Source of the DNA: Arabidopsis thaliana
Lineage: Eukaryota; Streptophyta; Magnoliopsida; Brassicales; Brassicaceae
Assembly (NCBI RefSeq): GCF_000001735.4
Contig: NC_003070.9
Coordinates: 19,577,971 to 19,641,970, forward strand
Length of the DNA: 64,000 nucleotides
Direction of reading: 5' to 3'
The notes beneath the pieces were generated by a model, which saw only the letters and a program-made list of their open reading frames with translations, had not been told where the DNA came from and made no database searches. The position numbers and the translations under genes are program-made. Shown here in pieces: positions 12,437 to 23,779 of the stretch. Positions within the stretch are counted from its first letter, which is position 1. Each line of letters opens with the position of its first letter.

Positions 12437-12641
12437 CTAAAGAATTTTCTTAAACCGGTCCTAATTTGTAAACCGGTTTCCTTATTTGGTACCGATCTTG
12501 AGAGAAAACGCTCGTCGTGCCTTAAAGCTGACTCTGAGAGAAACTCTTCTTCTTCACTGCAAACGCTTTTGAGACAAAGTTCGTCACTTCGATCTGAATT
12601 ATAACACTTCGTGCGAGAATCGAAATAATCGAAGGTTCAAG

Positions 12642-14516
12642 ATGGGTTGGATCGGAGAAACTGTAGATTCTATCAAATCTATTCAGATTCGTCAGCTTTT
12701 CACTCAGGCCATCAGTCTAGGTTCGTTCTCCGTTCTTCATCTAATCGAACTCAGTCCGATTTGGATTTCTGTGTCCTTATATCGATGAATTGGCTTTAAG
12801 GTTTCACTAATGTATGAACTTCGCTGCTCCAAAGTTGAAAATTTGCAGTAAATTAGAGACCTTTTTGGTTAATTAGAATTGATGAAGTCGATGGTGTTCC
12901 ATTTGTGATTGTTTTCCTGAAAAATTAGGTCTAATTCCGAGTATATTACTAGTCTTACTTGCGAAATGTTAAAGTTTGAGACTTTTTGTTTTTGTTCTGA
13001 GCTAACATGATTAGACACCTGATGATTTATTGGTGGTTGGATTATTGGTTTTCAATATGATTCTGCTTCTGTGTTTTCGTCTCATCGAATTCAGTCCAAT
13101 TTGGATTTCCGTGACCGATTTTACAGTTCGAGTGGCGTTTTGTTATTTGAATAAAGTTGAGATCTTTCCAGAAAATTAGAGACCCCTTTGGTTATTAGAA
13201 TTAATGAAGTTGATGGTGTTTCATTAGATCGTTTACTAGTCTTACATGCGATTTTGAAGTATATAGTCTTTTGAGGGGAAATGTTATTGTTAAAGTTTGT
13301 GACCTTTTTTTTTGTTCTTAGCTAACAAGATTAGACACCTGATTGTTTATTGGTGGTTGAATTATTTGTTTTCAATATGAGTTATATGACAGAAGTTGTG
13401 TCTTAAGTGAATGATAAATTGCTCTCTGTGTTGAATTCTGGTAGGGATGATTGTCACATCTGCTTTGATCATATGGAAAGCTTTGATGTGTGTCACTGGA
13501 AGCGAATCTCCGGTGGTGGTTGTTCTCTCTGGAAGCATGGAACCCGGTTTTAAGAGGGTAATTGGACTTAGGTTTTCGGGATACATAAGATTTTACAGCG
13601 CCTTTACTCTCTCTTTGTGGATGAATCAGCTACTAATAATCTATTTGAGGGTCAGCATATTTCTGTTTGTTAACTCAAAATTGTATTGAATGTGATATCT
13701 TATAGGGGGATATATTGTTCTTGCACATGAGTAAAGACCCGATTCGAGCAGGTGAAATTGTTGTTTTCAATGTTGATGTAAGTTTCCCATTTCTCTTTGT
13801 CTCATTTTCTCTCCTTTAATTCGTGGGTCTTCCTCTTAATCGGTTTTTCTTTGCATCATGCTTCTCCTCAGGGTCGTGATATTCCCATTGTCCATCGTGT
13901 CATTAAGGTAACATTTTTCTAGACTTCCTCTTATTATCTCTTGGTACGTATGTTGTAAAAGATTGGTGTAGAAACCTAACTGATTCTTGGGCGTTTATCA
14001 CATTATAGGTTCACGAAAGGGAAAATACAGGAGAAGTTGATGTTCTAACGAAAGGTACTGTGAGTTGTTTTTTAGTGTTACTCGTGGATACACACATTCA
14101 CATTTCAATTTATGTTACCAGGTGACAATAACTATGGAGATGACAGACTTCTGTATGCTGAAGGACAGCTTTGGCTTCATCGACATCATATAATGGGTCG
14201 TGCTGTCGGGTAATTAGTATACTTGAGTCACAATACTCTCAATACCTGTGCAATACTTAAATCAAAGCTCTTCCGTGACTCATAATTGTTTTACCTTTTT
14301 GTCTGATTTAGGTTCTTGCCTTATGTTGGATGGGTGACTATTATCATGACAGAAAAGCCTATCATCAAGGTACATTTTCACTCTTTGATCCAATCAAAAA
14401 TGAATATTTTTCGCTTTTTGTTTCCGGTTTTGTGACCGCTACATTTGTATCTTCTCTTCTTGCAGTATATTCTCATAGGTGCATTGGGTTTACTCGTTAT
14501 AACGTCAAAGGATTGA
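12642..14516 (+). CDS. SEC11: Signal peptidase complex catalytic subunit SEC11
   Basis: Eight exons (12642-12720, 13445-13557, 13706-13777, 13872-13907, 14009-14054, 14122-14209, 14312-14369, 14466-14516) give exactly 180 residues. It is the ER-membrane serine protease that removes signal peptides from secretory precursors, within the SPC complex. Peptidase family S26B residues are visible: Ser57 in [10 protein letters not shown], His96 in IPIVHRVI and Asp122 in KGDNNYGDD. Membrane helices lie near residues 18-40 and at the C terminus ([12 protein letters not shown]). The first intron is long (about 720 nt) and the others are short. Upstream UPRE-type sites suggest co-regulation with other ER-quality genes. 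No anomalies. Confidence 0.97.
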
Positions 14517-14949
14517 GTCTTTTGGAAAGGAGTGGACTCTGCAGAGTGCAAACCCTTAAAGTCTTGTTATTTCAATGGAAAAAAAGAAAAAGACAAACAA
14601 TTTAAATACTCGTTTTTGTGGTTAGATAATTTTAAAGAGTAGAATCTTCTTTTTCCTGTCAAACTAAATTATAAACAGTGGAAAGTTAATTTTTAGTTGT
14701 GGAGACTGGAGAATGAGTTTACCTAAAATATTAAGATAAGTTAATCCTATGATCGGTTCCTTCGGGGTCATCCGATAAAATTGAAACGATACAAAGAAGA
14801 TTACCATGGTTCCTACCCAAGGATAACACGCATAAATAAAAAAATGGTCCAAATCTAAAAAAATAAAATAATAAAAACAACCTATGATCAAACTTAAAAG
14901 CTGGCTCTCTCTTTATTTTTTTTAATCTATTAATAATAAATGTTATTTA
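14517..14949. other. 3' flank of SEC11, intergenic
   Basis: AT-rich sequence after the SEC11 stop, with no gene signal. The 75-codon minus-strand ORF at 14664-14891 is low-complexity and unsupported. Confidence 0.5.
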
Positions 14950-15720
14950 CACTTTTGAATAGTAGTGTCTCTTAAAATATTGAAAGTTATTTTTTGACAT
15001 TTGTGTATTTTCATCGTAAACAGTTGTATCTGTTAAATTGTTGACGGTTACTTTTTTACATTATTGTCTTTTCATCGTAAACACTTGTATCTGTTAAAAT
15101 ATTGACGGTTATTTATTTACATTCGTGTCTTCTCATTGGCCGTTATTTTTTTACATTCGTGTATTTTCATCATAAACAGTTGTATCTGTTACAATATCGA
15201 CGGTTATGTTTTTGCATTCGTATCTTTTTATCGTAACTTTTGGTTAACATTGACAGTTATTTTTTTCGTTAATGTCTTTTTATCGTAACTTCTCGTAAAA
15301 CTGTATTTTCATCGTAAATTGTTTGTCTGTTAAAAATTGATGGTTACTTTTTTACATTCGTGTTTTTCTTCGTAAACAGTTGTGTCTGTAAAAATATTGA
15401 CAGTTATTATTTTACATTCGTATCTTTTTATCGTAACTTTTGTTTAATATTGACGGTTATTTTTACTGTTACTGTCTTTTTATTGCAACTTCTCGTAGAA
15501 CTGTATTTTATCGTAAACAATTGTGTCTGTTAAAATATTGATGATTACTTTTTTACATTCGTATCTTTTTATCGTAACTTTTTTATATATGGTTATTTTT
15601 CCATTTGTGTCTTTTTATCGCAACTTTATGTAAAATATTTAGGGTTATTTTCTTTCGTTGTGCCTCTTTATTACAACTTTCCGTTATAATATCGACAATT
15701 ATCTTTTTCGTTTATGTACT
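14950..15720. repeat. Degenerate tandem array, period about 60 bp
   Basis: The same phrase set recurs a dozen or so times: TTTTCATCGTAAAC, TTGTATCTGTTAAAATATTGA, CGGTTATTTTTTTACATTCG and TGTCTTTTTATCGTAACTT. Adjacent units are about 60 bp apart (for example CATCGTAAAC at about 15012 and 15073). Later units are shorter and more diverged. There is no durable reading frame across units. This looks like an old local minisatellite lying just outside a transposon island. It does not resemble the 178-bp centromeric satellite. Confidence 0.8.
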
Positions 15721-15829
15721 CCTCTTGATTCCTGAGTCCAAAATCGTCCTTAGCTTTCTTTTCTTTAGTTTTTACTCCAAAATATCTCCACATCTCCATT
15801 GTTGTCCCACTGCATAGAATACTTGAAAA

Positions 15830-16800
15830 GACACTAAAAAGACTCGAGAAATAACATAAAGACTCAAAATCCTATACCTAAAACATAAATAAAATCAGTG
15901 AAAATAGGATTATATCAATATCGCAGGGGTCCGAGTCCTATTATTATTAATGCTTTACGTTTATATTAATTAAATGAACATAATGTTTTTGATTGCTTAA
16001 GTGGAATTATTTTCTAATATTTAAGCCCAACAAAATAAGATCTCAATATAATTAATTTAAAAAATAATAATATTTTATTTTACCCGTACTAGAAAGTTTA
16101 TATGTTTATAATATTTATACTTCTTATAAAAGAATCGAGATGTGTTTCTTAAAAAAAAAAAATTTAAGTTGTATTTGTTTTGTTGATATTGTTTGTTTTG
16201 TTTTGTGTTTAAGATTGTATATTTATGTTTTGATTGTTAAATCTAGGATTTCACCTATGGTATACCGTCCCATATTATTATCGACTCAAATTCGTAAATT
16301 CTAAGATTTCACCAATATTATAATGTTTAAATTTTCTGAAAATGAATCAAGATGCATTTAAAAAAAAAAAGTTATATTTGGTTTGTTAATAATATTAACG
16401 TAAATCCGTAATTTTCACGCCAAAAATGTAAACTAGTAAAAAGTGAAATCCATAAATATCCTAAGTTTTGATGATAATGAATTAATAATTATTAATAATG
16501 ATAATTATTTATTATTTTTTTATAATAATTATTAGTTAAATTACTAGTTACCCATTTAACAACTCAACCCATTTAACAAAATAGGTTGGTCAACCCATAA
16601 CTCATTTAACCCTAAACTAATTTGATTATAAGTTGAGTTGAGTTCGGTTATCTATTTTGATATCCTTACTTAATATTATTGTTAATATTATCTAGATTTT
16701 TTTAAAGAGATGTAGAAATTTAGATAATATCTAGTCCAACAGAATCAAACGATTAAATTCAAACAGAAAATTTGAAGAAATTAAAATCCAATATTGATAC
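15830..16800. other. Very AT-rich intergenic DNA
   Basis: Homopolymer runs, an imperfect palindrome of AATAATTATT-type words near 16480-16540, and no coding signal. It probably contains old transposon debris, but I cannot name a family. Confidence 0.4.
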
Positions 16801-16928
16801 AAATATCTTGAAATAACCAAGAAAAAGTAAAGAGGGGAAACCTAGCTAAGCCGTCACCACGTCCTCCGCTGCCACAACCACCACCACAACCTTCACCACG
16901 GCACCACTACACACACAACTACATCCTC

Positions 16929-17108
16929 CTAAACCACCACCACCACCACCTTCACCACGGCACCGCCAGTGAGTGTATCTTTATTTTTCTTTGTCAGCCC
17001 AGTGTCTGTATCTTTTGTCGACACCCCGTATGGAAAACAACACTCCAATATTTGTCCCACTACAAACGAAACAGCAATGAGGATTAATAACCAATAAACA
17101 GGGTCCAT
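16929..17108 (-). CDS. Possible 59-residue membrane micropeptide (uncertain)
   Basis: An ORF from ATG at 17108 begins MDPVYWLLILIAVSFVVGQI, a clean hydrophobic segment, then LECCFPYGVSTKDTDTG, and ends in a run of valines produced by a CAC-rich repeat on the plus strand (16880-16970). I recognise no family. The hydrophobic start and Cys pair look gene-like, but the poly-Val end is a simple-repeat artefact and no splice or conservation evidence is visible. Treat as a candidate only. Confidence 0.25.
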   Translation of the reverse strand: MDPVYWLLILIAVSFVVGQILECCFPYGVSTKDTDTGLTKKNKDTLTGGAVVKVVVVVV

Positions 17109-17324
17109 GATCTCTCTCTCTCTGCAATAACAAATCAGAAATATGTTTATCAAAAAACGTTTAGTTGGTTTCGTAATAAATACAAGTGCTGTATTTATAT
17201 TATAGTCATTATTATTTATATTCAAAATTTGTAAAAAGCAAAGAAAAACTTAGTTAGGTTTTCTTATTATTTTTTTCCGTCAGAAACGCAGTTAAGAGAT
17301 TATCCAAAACAAAGTAAATATCAA

Positions 17325-17467
17325 AATGATATCAAGATTACGATAATAACAAACAACAATAATATCAAGATTACGGCAATAACCAACAACAATAATATCA
17401 AAACTACGACAAACAATAATGATATCAAGATTACGACAATAACAAAGAACAAATGAACAATAATATC
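17325..17467. repeat. Short tandem repeats abutting the left end of the transposon
   Basis: Four to five units of about 30-40 bp, each with ATATCAAGATTACGRCAATAAC and AACAACAATA, run directly into the left inverted end of the Mutator-like element. They are absent beside the right end. No coding content. Confidence 0.75.
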
Positions 17468-17726
17468 AAAAAAGCTAAAAGAAAATCCTAACTAATTTTA
17501 ATTTAAAACTTTAATACACAATTGTTTTAATTGAAAAATAAAAACCCAAAATAAGAAATCGATGTATGAAAAAACATGATTTTTATCTGAGTAGTTGAAT
17601 AAGATGTGTAAATTAATAAACGTTAATTTTGCTAACGAAATTTCTAAACCGAGGTTAATGGTTAACCAAACGTGGTTAATTTGGTTTTGCGAAAGACTAA
17701 AATATCCTCGTTCGTTTTCCCCAAAT
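17468..17726 (+). repeat. Left terminal inverted repeat of the MULE
   Basis: About 259 bp, the inverted counterpart of 21741-21998, with substitutions and small indels (for instance around 17560-17620). It contains the sequence just upstream of the GRF gene, so it probably carries that gene's promoter. Confidence 0.88.
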
Positions 17727-17780
17727 ACTAGTTTACAATCGTGAAAGCTTACAACCTTAATTTCAATTATATTATTTACG

Positions 17781-18325
17781 ATGGTTAGTCATAGCTCTGA
17801 GTCTAATGCAAATTCGGCGAGCAGGAATTGGGGTCCTCTTTGCAATTGTGGTAGAGCTACGACGGTTGTGAAAGCGTGGACTAACGAAAATCCTGGAAAA
17901 AGATTTTTCAGATGTGGTGCTCATGGGTTCTTTGATTGGGCAGATGTTGAGAAGGCATATAGTTGGCAGAAAGTGAGCTTATTAGAAGCCAGGATGAGAT
18001 TCGTCAACAGAAAGAGGAAATCAAGGCACTTAAAGAATCTCTTAAGGCCATGAGTTGCCAAGATTTGAGTGGTTCGACAACTATGAACCGTGGGTTGGTG
18101 AAACTCGACGAGCAAGAAAAGGAGAAGCTTGAAAATGAAGTTATGGTAGCTAATGAGAGAAAAAAAAATGCTTCGTCAGTTTATTGTGTAGTCTTGGGAA
18201 GGCTTCATTATTGTCATTGGGATGGTACTTGGTGCTTGCAATGGGGAAGTAGTGTTTTGTTATTGTTTGAATTTTTTTTTTTTTTTTTTTTTGTGGTATG
18301 TAAGTTGTTGTCTTGCTTAAAGTAA
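17781..18325 (+). pseudogene. Transposon-borne GRF zinc-finger protein, frameshifted
   Basis: The frame from 17781 encodes GPLCNCGRATTVVKAWTNEN then GKRFFRCGAHGFFDW, a GRF-type zinc finger (CxCG...C...C...F.W) of the kind carried by plant MULEs. After WQKVSLLEA the expected coiled-coil tail (RDEIRQQKEEIKALKESL) continues in another frame, so one base appears lost at about 17989. The tail then runs to about 18170, and the remaining frame (hydrophobic, with a poly-Phe stretch from a T-run) looks like non-coding readthrough. The role in transposition is not known to me; nucleic-acid binding is the family expectation. Confidence 0.75.
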
Positions 18326-18599
18326 TAGAATCTAAAATTAACATAAATAGTCATTCTATTAAATCAAAAGAGTTGTTAAGTTTAAGAAAAAAAATAAAGA
18401 TCCCAACAAAAAAAACAAACTAGGATCACACAATACCATCCTACATGATTAATGATTATCATACATAGTTAATTAAACATCATCCTACATCAATAAGAAC
18501 CTTAAAAGACATGATCGAGGACTATTGCTTGTTAGGTTGCCAAACATCAAAGACTTTGTTAGTCCATAAAGACATGAAAAAGACAGGCGGCTTAGGAGG

Positions 18600-21400
18600 T
18601 TCATCAGATTCTTTGCACGACCCTTGCCACTAGTCTTGCCTTCACCATTTTACACTTCCGGGGGACGTCCACTAGCACGTCATGTACCCTTTTGATTTGC
18701 TGCATGAGCACTTGAATGTTGAGAAATTTGTGTGGACTGGGTTTGAGCACCAGTTGGTCTGGACTGACTTTGAGCTTGCTGCACCTTCTTGGTACATTGT
18801 TTATGCTCTATGGATCATCATTATCCTATGACAAGTTTTACAACTTAGATCCGACATAGTTCAAATTTAGCCAAAACACTAACATAAAAATGTCATATAA
18901 CTTACCAGACTCTTTCTTGGTCTCCCTCTTTTGCGTGGAGGAGGTAATTGTACTATGACATTTTTGCATGTTCCTTTGTTATGACCTGATTGCTTACAGT
19001 TTGTACAAGTCACATTTCCTCCTGCTTTTGATGCCTTTGATGGAATAGTTACTGATTCACCTGGTTCTAGCATCCTAACAAACTTCTTAGGACGTCCTCT
19101 CTTCTTCCTTCTATCAAAACTTAAATTGTGTCTTTTCCTGTTTGCTTCCACAACATCTCTCCATTCACTGGCTCAATGTTTTTTCTTGTAGGTCGATTGT
19201 CAAACACTTGTCAGTAAATACTTATCAACATAGCTACAAAGACAGATAAATTATATCAATCAACAAAGTACAAAAGTATTAACAATCGAATTTGGATGCA
19301 CTTACTCTTCTGCATCACGGTTGTGTTCGTTGATGACAAAGATTGCATGTGGACAAGGTATGTTGACTCTGAAGCTTGCACTACATTCCATCACCTCATA
19401 TATGTGCTCACTACTTTTGAGGATAGAACAGAACTTGGCTGACTTGCGATTTGCTTCAAGTATTCTTATTATATGAGGTGAAAACTTTGAGTTACATTTA
19501 GCAGTCTTGTCACGTCTAATAGAAATACGTTTCATGGTTTGTCGCCTAACATCACCGGCTTCTTCCGATCATCCCTTATTGTTCTGTTGAAACTCTCTGA
19601 CAAGTTGTTGCAAACATCCTCACAACTAGCATGCCCACTGAAAAAAGCTCTACACCATGTTTTTGGCTCTGTTTTAAGCAAATTTTCATATGCAAATGCA
19701 TCATAACTTTTCAAAGCTTCCATGTTGTAATTGTAAGAACCCTTTGTTGAACTGTATGCAATGGCCCTGAAGTAACTCTCATGACAGTAGTCCCCGTAGA
19801 CCTTCTTCCAATTGGCATAGATGTATCTGGCACAATGCATATGTTCAGCTTGAGGAAGCAAGTCAACGACTAGATTGAGCAAGCCCTTCTGCTTATCCGA
19901 AATCACTATCAAATTACCTACACCTAAACCCAAATCATTCTTCAGGTGCTCCACAAACCAAGCACATGACTCATTGTCCACCACCCTAACTACAGCCCAA
20001 GCTATAGGATAGATCCTATTATATGCATCCCTCCCCATAGCTGCTAGAATCTCACCCTTTAATTTTCATTTCAAAAATTCCCCATCAAGGCCAATGATAG
20101 ACCGACAACAATTAACCCATGTTCTTCTTAAAGCCTCATAACAAACATAAAACTTGCCAAACTGTTGTTTATCACACGCTTTAGGAATTGTCACGATCTC
20201 TGTGCGGGTATGCTTATTAGAACTCTAAAGTTCAGCCTCGTAATCCCATAACTTAGCAAATTACACTTTTTGTGTTTCTATCACCATATCTAAAGCCAAT
20301 ATTCTTGCTTTTAGACATATCCACTTAGACATAGAAAGTGTGTACCTCATCATTATCTCATCTTTGATGTCAGTCCACCGCAAACAAGGTCGTCTTCTTT
20401 CTTCATCTCTGAACATCCCCTGTTTTAATATTCTTGCTTTCCCACTCTTAGAATGGTGGTGCTCATCAAAATAAGTTTGCACTATCCATTTCCATGTACG
20501 CTTATGTGCGAAGTAGTAAATCTTCCAATTGCAACTGTCATGACTGCATATAGCTGTCAACTTTGTCGCACCCCATCTACACAACTTCACATCATAATTT
20601 ATCGTTAGAACATACCTCAAGAGTTGATCTTTGAACTCTTCACCACTATTAAAGTTCTGCAACATCCAAAGGTAAGGAGATTTATCCTTCGAGAACTTCT
20701 TTCGTGATGATACTCTTTCTGCTTGGTCATACGCATCCCATTCATCATCTGTGCCCATTGCATGATCTGGACGCTCTGCATCACAACATTGCGTCTCAAA
20801 TTCATCTTCATCATCAGATTCTTCGACAACTGTATCTTCTGGAACTTTGTTACTCTCTTCATCCATAGCTTCCGCAGCTTCTGTACCATTATGAATTTCT
20901 TCATAGAAAGCTTCAAACCTAGGATTATCGTGCATTCTTTCTTTTATAGGATCTTTTCCATCATCTTGTAATCCTTGATTATAACCATTTGTTTCAGCTG
21001 TAGTCTCCTCATCAATCTCTTCGTCATCATCTACTCCTTCCTCATTGACTTCATCATCATCATCACGATTTCGAAGAGAAAAAGGTGCAGGTACAGAGAT
21101 GTCATTGTCAATGTATATATCAACTTCACCGCCTATCACAGCCTCACGACTTAACTCCCTAATCCCATCATCTTTGTCGGCGCCGATAACTCTTGTTGAA
21201 CTATTGTTCTCTTGTGGAAGTTTGTACCAGTTCGCTTCGACTTCACCATTAACTCCATTTTCTTTGCAAAAATTCTCGAAGATTGACCACGTCATCAGAT
21301 CTGGATCCATCAACAAGTCTTTAACTTCGACCCCTTCAGTGTAATTGAATGATTGGTCCTTAAGAGATACATCTCCTCTGTAGTTTATGTTGAGTTTCAA
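18600..21400 (-). pseudogene. MULE transposase, decayed
   Basis: Read from 21400 leftward: an acidic N-terminal region (residues 90-250), then a MuDR-type DNA-binding domain (FNSGEEFKDQLLRYVLTINY, CSHDSCNWKIYYFAHKRTWK, DEHHHSK). Three in-frame stops interrupt about 20265-20045, across which the frame IIGLDGEFLK...LAAMGRDAYNR is preserved. The transposase core follows (YPIAWAVVRV, LIVISDKQKGLLNLVVD, HCARYIYANWKK, CNNLSESFNRTIRDD). A frame change near 19535 leads to a SWIM-like Cys/His segment (VMECSASFRVNIPCPHAIFV), and 19151-18879 encodes AT-hook motifs (KKRGRPKKF, RKRGRPRK) around a CCHC knuckle (CTNCKQSGHNKGTC). The GTQ-rich tail ends near 18690. It would cut and paste the element if whole; as seen it cannot make full-length protein. 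Confidence 0.88.
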
Positions 21401-21740
21401 ACACTCGAAATCACTGGAAAAGATAAAATTAACTAGTTAGTGGTGGTAAACAAAGTAAAACCTAATCGATCCCTAAACCCTATACCAATTTCAAACAAAA
21501 CCTAAAAATTTTAGAAGCTTAAGAACCCTAAAAATTCGAATTGACAGACACAAATCCACATACCTCATCTTTTCGATAGATTACGAACAGACTCAAACAT
21601 AGATTCACCCGATCAAACGCTAACAATCATCACCTCTCACTCTATCAAAGGAGACAAAACGATAGAGTGAAATCAGAATAGAGAGAAATTGGGATTTCTC
21701 TTTCGCGATCCCAAATGAAATTTGGTGAAAACGAATCGAT

Positions 21741-21998
21741 TTTGGGGAAAACGAACGAGGACATTTTAGTCTTTCGCAAAGCCAAATTAACCACGTTTGG
21801 TTAACCATTAACCTCGGTTTAAAGTTTTTGTTAGCAAAATTAACGTCTGTTAACCCGCATGTTTTATTCAACTACTCAAAAAAAAATTATATTTTTTCAT
21901 ATATCGATTTATTACTTTAGATTTTTATTTTCCAATCTAAAACAATTGGATATTAAAGTTCAAAATTAAAATTAGTTGAGAGTTTTTTTAGCTTTTTT
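21741..21998 (-). repeat. Right terminal inverted repeat of the MULE
   Basis: About 258 bp matching the left end in inverted orientation. Its inner boundary lies upstream of the transposase start, so it supplies the transposase promoter region. The outer end stops at GCTTTTTT; beyond it (CCCAAAAATG) no match to the left flank is seen. Confidence 0.88.
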
Positions 21999-22603
21999 CC
22001 CAAAAATGTTTTACCAATTAATTATAACAAAAAATCTGTTTTTTTACATTATAACCCCCTACCCAATTTTCTTCAAGAGTGGCTCATAGGTACGTACGTG
22101 TGGTTGAATACAAAAAAAAAAAAATGAATTTGGAGATTTAGTGATTCTGCTTGATGATCACGATATCCATTTCAAACTATAATATGGTGGTAAGACTTGA
22201 GAAGGTTTGGCAATCTATAATCTCAAGTTTGTAAAGTAAATAAGACTTTTTTAATTTCATTCTTAAAAGGACACCGAAGCGAACAAACCAGATTCCTTTA
22301 TATTCATTTTCAGATCAACTATAATCTCACTTTAAGGTAACATTGTTTTAATTTTCTATGATTATTTTCAAATGAAACAAAGGTGGAATTTGCATAACTA
22401 AACTAAACAGATGTGTAAATAAATGTAATGCAAGAAGAAACAAGCTCAAGTCCATTTATCCAAAACTAAAAAAGAAAACAAGCCCACAAAACGATATTAC
22501 GAAGGAAAAAAAACTAGATTGGGTCTTATGGTTTGGCTAAACTGGGCCTTATTTAAAACTCAAGCGACATAAAAAAGAGAACGAGGGAAAACTAAAGTGG
22601 GCC
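21999..22603. other. Intergenic, with TGGGCCTTA motifs near the right edge
   Basis: No gene signal. Two ACTGGGCCTTAT/GTGGGCCTTAT motifs lie near 22544 and 22598. The second is at the 3' end of the following minus-strand gene, so a promoter role is doubtful. Confidence 0.45.
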
Positions 22604-23758
22604 TTATTGGGCATTGACCGGAGCCACCATCAAGCCGAGCTCGACTTCGGCTGTCTCGGCAGCGTCCTCATCGGCTTCAATATCGGCTTTCTCTTTGGCC
22701 ACTCTGTCAGATTCAGCGGTTGCGCGAGCTCTCGCAGCGGCAATCCTCTTGTTCCACTTCACGAGGGAAGAATCCTTTGCATTCCCCGATTTAGTAACCC
22801 TATCTGTTAGTAACATTCTGGATTCCTCTGAAGTCCCTGTAAACAAATTCCTTCTAAGCTTTGCACATCCCAAAACGATTAGAAGCCAGAGATAACAAAT
22901 CCATTTTGATATCTGTAGGAAGGTGATGTAGCCGAATTCTAGAAAGCAGGGTCTCCCAAAAATGAACCTTCCCACTATCGCCAATATGACTGAAGGGACT
23001 GCAATGTAGATTGTAAACACTGTAGTGGTAAGGAGCAGGAGAACAACAAGGGACACAACTCCAAGCCACAATGAAATTTCATCTAAGAACTTCTTGAAAG
23101 GAAACCAGATGTCATCAAGAGAAAGTTGGTAGGATTTCACCATGAGATATACTACGAAAAGTATCCCGAAGAGGAACAAACCGATATCCGGTCGGGCATG
23201 TTTCTGTGAGGAGGAGGAGCAGCGGTTGTTGAGTTGTTGGAGTTGGACTCGGAAATTGTTTCGTTGTCATCCCTACCGGCAGCTATTGCCGTGAACACCA
23301 ACGAAATGACAATGGCGTTGATTAAGAGAACATGTAGTGCAAGGTAGACGTTCTGGATCCTGAAAACAAACGGAGAAGACTACTAAATCAGAGGATGCTA
23401 AGAATCTAGAAAAAAGCAGGTTTTTGGAAGAACTAACGAAATCAGAGGAAGAATAAAGCTGTATCAGAAACAAACATGAACATGTAGAAAAAAGTAGAAA
23501 ACGAACATGATTGCAAAAATGAGTGAAGAGAAACTGGAATACTATATCATTTTGAAAAAACTAAACAAAAAGAGTAAAGTTAGAGAAACACACAGTAAAC
23601 AGAGAGACTAAATCAGAGGATGCTAAGAAATTAGAAAAAAAACACCGATTTTTGGAAAAGTAACGAAAGAGAGAGTTCAAACCAGAGAAGAAGAAGAAGA
23701 AGAACATGATTTCGAAATACCTTTGCATCTTGGCTTGTGGGACAGACCGAGGAGGCAT
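22604..23758 (-). CDS. Multi-pass membrane protein of unknown function, reading frame inconsistent
   Basis: Exon 1 (23758-23721) encodes MPPRSVPQAKMQR and splices (AAAG|GTATTT ... TTTCAG|GATCC) into an exon at 23359 encoding IQNVYLALHVLLINAIVISL, a membrane helix. That frame ends at 23152. A second frame, overlapping from about 23220 and running to 22604, encodes the natural continuation: DIGLFLFGILFVVYLMVKSY, two more long hydrophobic helices, and a charged Ala/Glu-rich tail with a coiled-coil look ending VAPVNAQ. No GT/AG pair I could find reconciles the phases. Either a small indel has broken the gene, or translation starts at the internal ATG (23143, giving 179 residues). I do not recognise the family. 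The 361-nt intron contains an internal duplication. Confidence 0.5.
23380..23700. repeat. Direct duplication inside and beside the intron of the membrane-protein gene
   Basis: A roughly 70-bp block (CTAAATCAGAGGATGCTAAGAA, AAAAAGCAGGTTTTTGGAAG, AACTAACGAAA) at about 23383-23448 recurs at 23609-23672 with several differences. The spacing of about 225 bp implies a local tandem duplication within the intron. Confidence 0.8.
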
Positions 23759-23779
23759 CTTTTCTCTCTTTGTTGCCGA

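Larger units (their letters stand above)
17468..21998. mobile_element. Mutator-like DNA transposon (MULE) with long terminal inverted repeats, decayed
   Basis: The ends 17468-17726 and 21741-21998 are long inverted copies of each other, for example AAAAAAGCTAAAA at the outside, ACCGAGGTTAATGGTTAACC in the middle and CTCGTTCGTTTTCCCC inside. Within lie a plus-strand GRF zinc-finger gene and a minus-strand MULE transposase, transcribed toward each other from the two ends. This two-gene layout is known from plant MULEs. The transposase is broken by several in-frame stops and at least one frame change, so the copy is not autonomous. I found no convincing 9-bp target-site duplication; the left flank is repeat-derived, which may have erased it. 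The visible TIR divergence suggests an insertion that is not very recent. Confidence 0.9.
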
